The notes beneath the pieces are model-generated. The model worked only from the letters and a program-made list of their open reading frames with translations. It was not told the origin of the DNA and ran no database searches. Of a stretch of DNA of 64,000 nt, positions 43,699-51,545 are shown one piece after another (position 1 is the first letter of the stretch; each line of letters starts with the position of its first letter). A program made the position numbers and the translations under genes. Source of the stretch: Planctomycetota bacterium (GTDB taxonomy: Bacteria; Planctomycetota; UBA1135; JACQFD01); the NCBI GenBank assembly GCA_016200225.1, contig JACQFD010000014.1:1-64000 (forward strand), read 5' to 3'.

Positions 43699-43969
43699 CG
43701 CGAGGCGGTCGCGGGACGCGCCGTGTATCCGGGCGGCCGCGGACGCGGCGCCCGGATACACGCGCCGCGACGGCCGAGAGCGGCCGCCAGATCGTTCATA
43801 TAAGACTGGAGTGGTTACAAGTGCGCTCGTACGCGGGGCGGGTCCGTGGCGCTAGACGGCGGCGGCGAGGCGGCCGCGCCGCGCCAAGCGTGTCGTTCGC
43901 GCTGTCGGTTTGGTCGCGGCACCGCGGCCGAAGCCGCCGACGCGCCGCGCCACGGAGCCCGCCCCGCGT
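43699..43969 (+). repeat. Structured composite repeat, family 2 (module C forward, module B reverse)
   Basis: Module C (43699-43787) has GCGAGGCGGTCGCGGGACGC and CGCGCCGCGACGGCCGAG around a hairpin (TGTATCCGGGCG / CGCCCGGATACA) unlike that at 16197. After a spacer, module B reversed (43831-43969) has arms starting ACGCGGGGCGGGTCCGTGGC and ending GCCACGGAGCCCGCCCCGCG. Base changes in one arm are matched in the other, unlike a randomly decaying copy. With the two entries before it, this accounts for nearly all of 43201-44022. Confidence 0.7.
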
Positions 43970-44022
43970 TCAAGCCCAATTATAATTATTCATAAACAAT
44001 TCAATAAAACTCAACACGAACG

Positions 44023-45309
44023 CTAAAATACTTCAACCGCGTATCCGTCGAAATTCGTAACACATCCCTGTGCGCACCAAATCCCAAATTGTCCAGGCTC
44101 CATCAACCCGTCGTCCGTCGCCTCGAATTGTAACAATCCGTCGCAAGAAACCTGTAATACTTTTCCTTTGACCGCCAATTCCAACGAATGCCATTCGCCT
44201 TCGGTGACGATCTTATGATGAATTTCGCCGATGAGCTTCCGTTTGCCTTGCGCGACGCGGTGTAATTGTATATTATCTTCCCGCGTGTTCACGCGCGCGA
44301 TGTAATAATTATTCTTGTCTTTATATCGTGCGACGAGGCCGGCGACGCGCTGTTCGGATTCGCCCGACAAAGTCTTAAAATATACGGAAACGGCGGCGTT
44401 TTTGGCGCGGACTCCGTCTTCGAGCAGCGCGAGGGCCGGGCGCGCGGCGGTCGAGGGCGCCGAAGCGGGGATTTCGCTTGCGGCGGGCGGCGCGATTTTT
44501 TTAGTAGTTAAAATATTTCTTCCGCGCGGCGAGGTCGGATCGTTTGCAATCGTCCACGCCATGGAGGGCGGCGCCTCGCCGAGAACCATCGAAGTGAAGC
44601 CCGGCGGAAGTCCGCCCGTCGCGGCGTTTTCGAAATCGAAGGCGCGCGCCCCCGGCGGCGGCTCCAATGTAAATTGTGCAAATCGCGTCACGCTGTCGGC
44701 TTTGGTCCAGAGTCCGGCGCGGCCGGCGTCCGGAAATGTGTCGTCGTCGGCTTCATATAATAACTCGTCGTCGTACCAGACTCTAAAATGCCGACCGCGA
44801 ATCTCCATTTTTAACGAATGCCAGACTACCTCTTTTATTAATTTATGGTCGAGGCCTGCGAATTGTATTCTCTTGCCGCCGACGACGCGGTAAAGGCGGA
44901 TGTTGTCCTCGAGCGCATTCGCGCGGACAAGATAATAATTATCCCTGTTTCGATATCGCGCGACAAGCCCGGCGGCGCGGTCGACCTGTCCGGCAATCGG
45001 CTTGAACGCCGCCGAAACGCAAACGTCGCGCGCGGACGCCCCGTCGAATACACAAATCGGATACCGGCCCCCCGTTTCGTCGGTCGTGGTCTGTTCGATC
45101 GCGCGGCCGCCCGGCGCTCCGGCGTCTTCGACGACGGCAAATGCGGGCGGCGCTCCCGGCCCCGTCTGTTCGATCGTGAATCCGGCCGGCGCGGCGCCCG
45201 GGCGCATCGCCGAAAGGTCGATTGTAAGTTTCTTTTGTAAGTCTTGCGTTTCGGGGACGGCGAGCAGCGGCGCGATCGTGAATATTATCAATAGTAAATT
45301 CGATTTCAT
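44023..45309 (-). CDS. Secreted protein with two tandem LamG/DUF1080-like domains, 428 aa
   Basis: A signal peptide (MKSNLLLIIFTIAPLLAVPE) is followed by two halves of the same design: residues about 25-215 (IRGRHFRVWYDDELLYEADD, AGLWTKADSVTRFAQFTLEP) and about 220-428 (VKGKVLQVSCDGLLQFEATD, FGIWCAQGCVTNFDGYAVEV). Both carry the phrase GLVARY...NYYLVRxNxxEDNIxLYRV, as in concanavalin-like (LamG, 3-keto-disaccharide hydrolase/DUF1080) domains common in planctomycetes. Catalytic residues cannot be assigned, so carbohydrate binding is more certain than hydrolysis. It is a partial paralogue of the next gene upstream (45331), 21 bp away, indicating one operon. Confidence 0.82.
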   Translation of the reverse strand: MKSNLLLIIFTIAPLLAVPETQDLQKKLTIDLSAMRPGAAPAGFTIEQTGPGAPPAFAVVEDAGAPGGRAIEQTTTDETGGRYPICVFDGASARDVCVSAAFKPIAGQVDRAAGLVARYRNRDNYYLVRANALEDNIRLYRVVGGKRIQFAGLDHKLIKEVVWHSLKMEIRGRHFRVWYDDELLYEADDDTFPDAGRAGLWTKADSVTRFAQFTLEPPPGARAFDFENAATGGLPPGFTSMVLGEAPPSMAWTIANDPTSPRGRNILTTKKIAPPAASEIPASAPSTAARPALALLEDGVRAKNAAVSVYFKTLSGESEQRVAGLVARYKDKNNYYIARVNTREDNIQLHRVAQGKRKLIGEIHHKIVTEGEWHSLELAVKGKVLQVSCDGLLQFEATDDGLMEPGQFGIWCAQGCVTNFDGYAVEVF

Positions 45310-45330
45310 GTTCGTGCGATTGTCGATTGA

Positions 45331-46038
45331 TTATTTACCGGCGTCGAGATTCTCGATCGTCAGGTGGTCGAAATACGTGATGCTGTCCGACTTTGTCCAG
45401 AGGCCGACCCGCCCCGGGGCGCGAATCGTCGCATCCGCCGCTTCATACTGAAAGACACCGTCGTGCCAGACTTTAATTTTCTCGCCGCGCCACTCGACGC
45501 GGAGCGTGTGCCATTCCTCTTCGGCGAGTATCAAATGACAGGCGCCGGTAATGAGATTTCGGCGGCCGGGCGCGTCGTAACAATACAAATTGACGTTATC
45601 CTCGAGACTGTTAAATCGGACAAGATAATAATGATCCACGTCCTGAAACCGGGTGACGATTCCGCCAGAGCGGTTCATGCGCCCCGCGGTCGATTTCCAC
45701 CGCACGCTCACGGCCACGTCGCGGGCGGTGACATCGTTAAAGATACAGATCGGAAAATGAAAACCCGAATCGTCGCGGCTCGACTGCACGAGAACATTCG
45801 CGCCGTTCGGCGCCGACGAATCGCACGAAACGCTCCATGCCGGCGGCACGCCGCCGCCGGTGACGAATGTTTGGAATCCGGCGGGCGGGTGGCCGACTTG
45901 CATGTCGTCGAAATCGATTGTAACTATTCGGGCGTCCGATCGCGCGCGCGAGGCCGCGCAACCGGGCGCCGATAATAACATAATTGCAAGGGCGGCCGCG
46001 AATGAATGGATCCGTTCCAAACGCATGTTCGGAATCAT
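45331..46038 (-). CDS. Secreted LamG/DUF1080-like lipoprotein, 235 aa
   Basis: From the ATG at 46038 (another at 46026), a lipoprotein signal (FAAALAIMLLSAPGCAAS) places the lipid-modified Cys near residue 27. A single domain like each half of the 44023 protein follows (GIVTRFQDVDHYYLVRFNSL, VEWRGEKIKVWHDGVFQYEA, VGLWTKSDSITYFDHLTIEN). The frame is open to 46440 upstream, but that overlaps the gene at 46044. Likely function is sugar-polymer binding on the outer membrane. Since it is nearly adjacent to the two-domain relative, the pair probably arose by duplication. Confidence 0.8.
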   Translation of the reverse strand: MIPNMRLERIHSFAAALAIMLLSAPGCAASRARSDARIVTIDFDDMQVGHPPAGFQTFVTGGGVPPAWSVSCDSSAPNGANVLVQSSRDDSGFHFPICIFNDVTARDVAVSVRWKSTAGRMNRSGGIVTRFQDVDHYYLVRFNSLEDNVNLYCYDAPGRRNLITGACHLILAEEEWHTLRVEWRGEKIKVWHDGVFQYEAADATIRAPGRVGLWTKSDSITYFDHLTIENLDAGK

Positions 46039-46043
46039 GATAA

Positions 46044-47948
46044 TTAATAAATTGTGATCGCGGCGGGATTCGTTAAATAAACCGACCACGCCGGAGTGAC
46101 GACGAGCGATTGGAAGTAAACCGACGTTCCGCTGAGCGACGGATCGTTTGGAATGTGCAGCGCCATGTCGAACGCGCCGCACGGCGAGAGCGTCGGCTCG
46201 ACGTCGACGACGAGATTCGACGGATCTACATATAACATTCCGTACTCCGTCGGCAGCGCCATCGGCGTCAGACTCGCGAAAATGACCGATAACGATCCTG
46301 GTTCGGCGGCGAGCTCGACGCGCGTCTGGCCGTTGATCGCTACAGTTCTGAAATACTCGGGATACTCGCCATTGGTAGTAAGTTGTCCCAGCGCGGAGTA
46401 CACGTGCAATGCCGATCCGTCGTAAACCGAGCCGGAGCACACTTGCGCTTTCACGTTCGAAGCGAGCGGCGTCGCGAGAAGGTCCTCATGCGTCCAGCGA
46501 TCGTTATATATACCGAAACCATACGCTTTCGTTCCGTCGACGACGAGCATCGACGAAAGATGCCCGGCGACGGCCGTCGGCGACGGCGACTCAATGGTTA
46601 AATCGCGCCAGATGTCGCTCCGCGGATTGAATAAATGAAATTTGTTGCCGTTGCGGGCGCAGATAATTTCGGAGAGTCCCTGCGGCGTGTTGAAATTATA
46701 AACTGTCGTCGGCGCGGGCGCATAATAATAAACCCAGCCGCCGGTCTGTTGCGCCGACATGCCGTAATAACCGATTCCCGGATCGACGATCACGGCCGAC
46801 ATCGCGCCCACGTAAATCGAAGGCGAAACCGCGACCGGACCCGCGAGCCATTGGTTGGTGTAACCCGAGTATCCAAATGTCGCGCCCGACGGATCTGTAA
46901 CAACGGCGACGTTCTGACCGCCGCCCGCATTCGAATAAATTCCATAAATCGTATTGCTAAACTCCCCTTTCGGCGCGCTGAACGCGGTGAGCGAAACGCC
47001 GTCGTCGATCAATGCATAATAATGTTGCATGGTTACGGAGACGGGATTCGCGAAACTCGTCGGCGAAACTTTCGCCAGCAGCGCCGAATATCCGTATACA
47101 TTCAATCCGTCGACCGCGATCGCGCACTGGCGATGCATATAAACCGGCGTCGAGGACGGCACCGGCAGCGTCGTAAAAACTCCGCGCGAGCCGCTGAAGA
47201 ACGCGATCGAGTTCGCGTCCACGATCTTTACAAATCCAGGGTTTTGCGCGAATCCGTTCGACACGGACGCCGTGCCCGCGACCGGCATCGACGACCACGC
47301 GTTTTGATGCGCGCTGAAGCAATGCACAAATCCGGGCGAGGTCGCGACCGCGACCGTCCCGTAAACGCCCGCGGGCGACGCGCCTGCTACAAATAGCGGC
47401 ACGGGATTGCCATAATAACAACTCACCGCCCAGACCGTGTTTCCGTCGCCGATCGTCGCGCAAAAATTCGTCACCTGCACCTGCGGCGGCGAATTATAAT
47501 ATAACGATTCCCACGCGCCCGTGAACGCAAAGTACAGATGCACGTTCGTCCCCTCCTGCACCGCGCTCATCCACGTTTGGGATGCCGACGACGACGCGAC
47601 CGCGCCCGAAGGCGAAAACGTCAGCAACGTGCTGAATTGTCCGGTGCGCGCCGAGAAACCGTAATAATTCACACCGTCCTGAACGATAAAGTGTTCGTTC
47701 CACTTCGTAATGATCGGCGATCCGCTTTTTGTATGAATCTTGGCCGCCGACCGCGTGTAACAGGAGTATCCGGTGACGTCCGCGCCGTTCTGAACAATCG
47801 CGATGGCATGTTCCAGTTGCGCCGTCGATCCGGCGGGCGACGGCACCGCCCCCCAGTCGCCCAACTGCGCGTTCGCGGGCGCGCCGAGAATCATAACAAA
47901 AACAGCGGGAGTCGCGATTCGTGACAGTTTTCGAGGGATCGTGAACAT
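46044..47948 (-). CDS. Secreted unusual beta-propeller protein, 634 aa
   Basis: The start at 47948 gives a signal peptide (KLSRIATPAVFVMILGAPAN AQ). The body holds ten or so repeats of about 45-55 residues built around an aromatic phrase: YGFSARTGQF, YGYSALLAKV, TAFSAPKGEF, FGYSGYTNQW, YGMSAQQTGG, HLFNPRSDIW, YGFGIYNDRW, HVYSALGQLT. This looks like a propeller whose repeat I do not match to a named family. The end (LHIPNDPSLSGTSVYFQSLV, then NPAAITIY) fits the tail of the shared C-terminal module, without its cysteine-rich first half. The stop is 5 bp upstream of the LamG gene start, so the three genes 44023-47948 likely form an operon. Confidence 0.75.
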   Translation of the reverse strand: MFTIPRKLSRIATPAVFVMILGAPANAQLGDWGAVPSPAGSTAQLEHAIAIVQNGADVTGYSCYTRSAAKIHTKSGSPIITKWNEHFIVQDGVNYYGFSARTGQFSTLLTFSPSGAVASSSASQTWMSAVQEGTNVHLYFAFTGAWESLYYNSPPQVQVTNFCATIGDGNTVWAVSCYYGNPVPLFVAGASPAGVYGTVAVATSPGFVHCFSAHQNAWSSMPVAGTASVSNGFAQNPGFVKIVDANSIAFFSGSRGVFTTLPVPSSTPVYMHRQCAIAVDGLNVYGYSALLAKVSPTSFANPVSVTMQHYYALIDDGVSLTAFSAPKGEFSNTIYGIYSNAGGGQNVAVVTDPSGATFGYSGYTNQWLAGPVAVSPSIYVGAMSAVIVDPGIGYYGMSAQQTGGWVYYYAPAPTTVYNFNTPQGLSEIICARNGNKFHLFNPRSDIWRDLTIESPSPTAVAGHLSSMLVVDGTKAYGFGIYNDRWTHEDLLATPLASNVKAQVCSGSVYDGSALHVYSALGQLTTNGEYPEYFRTVAINGQTRVELAAEPGSLSVIFASLTPMALPTEYGMLYVDPSNLVVDVEPTLSPCGAFDMALHIPNDPSLSGTSVYFQSLVVTPAWSVYLTNPAAITIY

Positions 47949-48123
47949 GGGATTGCGCCTTCGGGAGACGAAAAGTCTTTTTGTTAGTGAGCGGGTCCGG
48001 ATCTCGACCACCTCTAGCGACTCCCCTGCCGACGTCACGTCGACGCGGACGTGAACCGGTGCCCATCATGACGATTCTCAACGCAATCCCCGCAAATGCG
48101 GGCGAAGTCTTAATATTTATCAA

Positions 48124-48160
48124 TAAAAAGGGCGCGCCGCGGACGAACCGCGACGCGCCC
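48124..48160 (-). terminator. Rho-independent terminator
   Basis: On the reverse strand, GGGCGCGTCGCGG and CCGCGGCGCGCCC pair around a short loop and are followed by TTTTTA. It lies 34 bp past the stop of the FG-GAP gene (48194) and should end its transcript. Confidence 0.8.
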
Positions 48161-48193
48161 AGGGCTGAAATAAATCTCTGCCTGAATTCGATC

Positions 48194-50794
48194 TTACTGA
48201 ATGATCATGGAAAGTCCGCGCGAACCGATCAGGCCGCTCGCGGAAGGATCGCAACTGTCGTTCGCGGGCGCCGCCCAAATGGCCTGGGCGTAATAGTTCG
48301 ATCCGACGAGCGAAGGCAGCACCGGCACGGAAACCGAACAGAGCGACGTGCCCACGGCATCGCTATAGATGTCAAATGCATAGAAATCCGTCATCGCGAG
48401 CAGATCCAAATGAATCGGGACATCGACAAAGAAATAATCCGTTCCCGGAATATTCTGAGCATTGGCCACCATAAGTAATCCGAGCGAATTCACGGGCGGA
48501 TTGCTGCATACAAATTCCGCCGTCGCGCCGACCGCCACCGGCCCGGTCGCCGTCAATCCGCACGCGCCGCGGCAGCTCGCGCGTCCCGACCCGTAAATCG
48601 ACAACCCCGTCGGCTGATTTGTTTGATTCACGAAAACATTTAGATTCCTTCCGGCGCCTATGACGACGTCGCGCATGCCGTCGCCATTGATGTCGCCGAT
48701 GACGGCCGTCGATTTGCCGAATGCGCTGCCCTCGTTGCCCGTGATAAACGTCTGTCCCGCGTCGAACGCGCCGCCGCCGAGGTTTTGATATAATGCAAAG
48801 ATACCGGCCGATTGGTTGGCTACAATAATGTCGAGTTTTGTATCATTATTCACGTCGCCGATCGCGATGGCCTGTCCTTGATTGAAATTATCGATCGTAA
48901 GATTCGTCGTGCTTATAAACGATCCGCCGGAATTCCAATGGATTTCGACGCCCATGTTCGCTTCGGAGAACGCGGCGTCGAGATCGCCGTCGGCGTCGAG
49001 GTCGCCGATCGCCGCATTCTGCGTACCGCCGCCGCCGAAAGTAATTGTTGTAAATGGATTCGCCCAACTTCCCGCGGAAAGTAACAAAACGCCGCCGGAA
49101 TAGGAGCCAACCGCGACGTCGAGAAATCCGTCGCCGTTCAAATCGCCGCTATCCATGTCGGCGGGATTGAATCCGGCCGACGCCCACGTCTCGCCGGACG
49201 ACGGAAAGGCGCCCGAGCCGTCGTTCGTTCGAAAGACGACCGCGCCGTTGTACGCGGCCGAGAACGCGACGTCGATGCTGCCGTCATTATTAAGATCGCC
49301 GGCCTCGAGATCCATCAATACGTCCCAATTGATATTTTGAGTGTTGTTGCCGATTTCGACGAAGCTTCCGTGCAGGAAATGTATCATTAAATGATTATTA
49401 ATCGAAAACCCGTCGTCGATCGTCGCGAAGTCGGGATAGCCGTCGCCGTTGAAATCGGCGACCGCGACGTCATAAATCGTCGTCTGCGCGAATATAAAAT
49501 TCGAATCCTCGGCGATCGCGCCGGCGCCGTTGCCCGTCCACGCGCGCGCGATGCCCGGGTCGTAGTCGGAAATGATAAGATCGCTCGCGCCGTCGCGATT
49601 GTAATCGACGAGTTCGATGCCGTAGACGCGGCTCGGCGTGACATAGGGCTTGATCGTATTTGTAAAATCGCCCGCGCCGTCCCCGAGCAGCGGCGCGAGC
49701 CCGCCCGTCGAGAGCACGACGGCGTCGGGTTTGCCGTCATTACTTAAGTTCGCCGTGACGATCGCATTCGGGTATTCGCCCGCATTCGCGCCGTTCGGCG
49801 ACGTGCTCGTAAACGTTCCGCCCGCGTTCTGCAGAAGAATCGTAACATCTCCGTTCAGGTTCGACGCGAGGCCGACGAGAATGTCCTTGCGCCCGTCATT
49901 ATTTAAATCGCCGATCGCGCACATCACCGCCCCCGCCGTGGCCGGACTGCCGACATTATTATCGACGCCGTTCGGAAAACCGCCCGCATTGGTTATAAAC
50001 ACGCGCGCCGACGAAACGATGCCGTCGTTCATCGCGCAGACCGCGTCCGTTTTTCCGTCATTATTTAAATCCGCCGTTTTTAATGAATTCGTCCCGGGAG
50101 CGCTGCGTCCGGCGCCGAACGCACTGAAAACCGCGCCGCCGTTGCCCGTGTAACATCGCAATTTACCATCGCCCTCGCAGTACACGGCGAGATCGACGTT
50201 CGCGTCGCCGTTCATGAACCCGGTCGCGACGAATCGCGGCGTCGACGGAAGCGCGACGGTCGTGATCGCGGCCGCGAATCCGCCCGTTCCGTTGCCGCGC
50301 GCAACACTAAGATTCGAGGCGCCGTTGTTCGCGACGATGACGTCGAGTTTCGAATCATTATTTACATCCGCGGCGGCGATGCCGAACGGGTTCGACCCGA
50401 CGGTCGGCGATGCGGAAATTGTAAAATTGCCCGCGCCGTCGCCGAGCGCGAGAAATATTTGATTGGTCGAATAATCGGAAACGGCGACGTCGAGTTTGCC
50501 ATCATTATTAAAGTCGCCCGCCGCTTCGGCGATCGGATAGGAGCCGAAAAGCCCCGGCGAATTGATACGTCCGGGAAAACTCCCCAGCCCGTCGCCTGTG
50601 AAAAGCGCGAGGCCGAGCGTGGTCGATTCGGCGACGAGCACGTCGCCCTTGCCGTCATTATTAAAATCCCCCGAGGCAAGATCGGTCGCGCCTTGAATGG
50701 GCCACGCCCTATTCTTAAAAATGTCCTGGGCGAATCCCGCGGTCGCCGTCGAGGGAATAACTAATAATACTAGGAGCGCTCGATTGGATCGCAT
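48194..50794 (-). CDS. Secreted FG-GAP/VCBS repeat protein with shared C-terminal module, 866 aa
   Basis: The ATG at 50794 gives a leader (MRSNRALLVLLVIPSTATAG FAQ); the frame continues to 51367 through the divergent sigma gene and is rejected. Around fourteen FG-GAP repeats follow (SGDFNNDGKGDVLVAE, ADVNNDSKLDVIVAN, ADLNNDGKTDAVCA, GDLNGDGFLDVAVG, GDLDADGDLDAAFS, GDINGDGMRDVVIG). The final 130 residues are the shared module (YGSGRASCRGACGLTATGPV, NPPVNSLGLLMVANA, VPVLPSLVGSNYYAQAIW, GSRGLSMIIQ). It is a relative of the 16624 and 19248 proteins, located 26 kb away. It is divergent from the sigma factor/kinase pair, with about 168 bp between. Confidence 0.9.
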   Translation of the reverse strand: MRSNRALLVLLVIPSTATAGFAQDIFKNRAWPIQGATDLASGDFNNDGKGDVLVAESTTLGLALFTGDGLGSFPGRINSPGLFGSYPIAEAAGDFNNDGKLDVAVSDYSTNQIFLALGDGAGNFTISASPTVGSNPFGIAAADVNNDSKLDVIVANNGASNLSVARGNGTGGFAAAITTVALPSTPRFVATGFMNGDANVDLAVYCEGDGKLRCYTGNGGAVFSAFGAGRSAPGTNSLKTADLNNDGKTDAVCAMNDGIVSSARVFITNAGGFPNGVDNNVGSPATAGAVMCAIGDLNNDGRKDILVGLASNLNGDVTILLQNAGGTFTSTSPNGANAGEYPNAIVTANLSNDGKPDAVVLSTGGLAPLLGDGAGDFTNTIKPYVTPSRVYGIELVDYNRDGASDLIISDYDPGIARAWTGNGAGAIAEDSNFIFAQTTIYDVAVADFNGDGYPDFATIDDGFSINNHLMIHFLHGSFVEIGNNTQNINWDVLMDLEAGDLNNDGSIDVAFSAAYNGAVVFRTNDGSGAFPSSGETWASAGFNPADMDSGDLNGDGFLDVAVGSYSGGVLLLSAGSWANPFTTITFGGGGTQNAAIGDLDADGDLDAAFSEANMGVEIHWNSGGSFISTTNLTIDNFNQGQAIAIGDVNNDTKLDIIVANQSAGIFALYQNLGGGAFDAGQTFITGNEGSAFGKSTAVIGDINGDGMRDVVIGAGRNLNVFVNQTNQPTGLSIYGSGRASCRGACGLTATGPVAVGATAEFVCSNPPVNSLGLLMVANAQNIPGTDYFFVDVPIHLDLLAMTDFYAFDIYSDAVGTSLCSVSVPVLPSLVGSNYYAQAIWAAPANDSCDPSASGLIGSRGLSMIIQ

Positions 50795-50962
50795 GGTGTT
50801 GTTTCGCGCGTCCAACGCGCGGAGGCATGGAGAGTGTTTCCGCGGTTCATGCGCGGCCCCGGCTCCGCGAGTGCAAAAAACTTTCTTCGCCGCCACTGGA
50901 CGCGCTTGCGGGCGGGCGAATTTCGCGGTACCCATCGGTGGCCACTTCATGTGGCCATCCGC

Positions 50963-51523
50963 ATGTCGACACCCACCGAGATCACCGAGTTTTTGAAGCA
51001 GGCGCGGCTTGGCGACGCCGCGGGCGCGGAGAAACTCTATGAAATCGTTTATCAGGAGTTGCATGCGCTCGCCGGCGTGCGCATGCGCAAAGAGCACGAA
51101 CACCGGACGCTGCAACCGACGGCGCTCGTACACGAGACATTTATCAAATTGGTTGGCAGCCCGGGCGGATTCGAAAACCGGCAACATTTTTTCGGCGCGG
51201 CGTCGCGCGCCATGCGCCAGATCCTCGTCGAACGGGCGCGCGGACGGCTCGCGTCGAAGCGCGGCGGTTCGCGCGAGCGGGTTGGCGTCGTCGACCTCGA
51301 ATCTACAAAAGACGAGTGCGTCGACGATTTGATAACACTCGACGAGGCGCTCGGGCGATTCGAACAAATCGAACCGCGCAAGGCCCGCGTCGTCGAATTG
51401 CGATTTTTCTGCGGGCTCGAACTCGAGGAAGTCGCGCGGATACTTGATATATCAAAAAGAACTGTAATTTTAGACTGGAACTTCGCGCGCGCGTGGCTTT
51501 ACCGCGAACTCAGCAAGACGTAA
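50963..51523 (+). CDS. ECF-like RNA polymerase sigma factor, TIGR02999 type, 186 aa
   Basis: The sequence follows the TIGR02999 pattern common in planctomycetes and acidobacteria: EITEFLKQARLGDAAGAEKL, VYQELHALAGVRMRKEHEHR, LQPTALVHETFIKLVG (region 2), then RFEQIEPRKARVVELRFFCG and LELEEVARILDISKRTVILD (region 4). The start at 50963 agrees with family length; the upstream extension to 50834 is not conserved. No anti-sigma gene adjoins it. Instead the next gene, 22 bp downstream, is a Ser/Thr kinase, a pairing common for this class and consistent with phosphorylation controlling the sigma factor or a partner. Confidence 0.9.
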   Translation: MSTPTEITEFLKQARLGDAAGAEKLYEIVYQELHALAGVRMRKEHEHRTLQPTALVHETFIKLVGSPGGFENRQHFFGAASRAMRQILVERARGRLASKRGGSRERVGVVDLESTKDECVDDLITLDEALGRFEQIEPRKARVVELRFFCGLELEEVARILDISKRTVILDWNFARAWLYRELSKT

Positions 51524-51545
51524 CGTTATATTATCAACCGGAATC

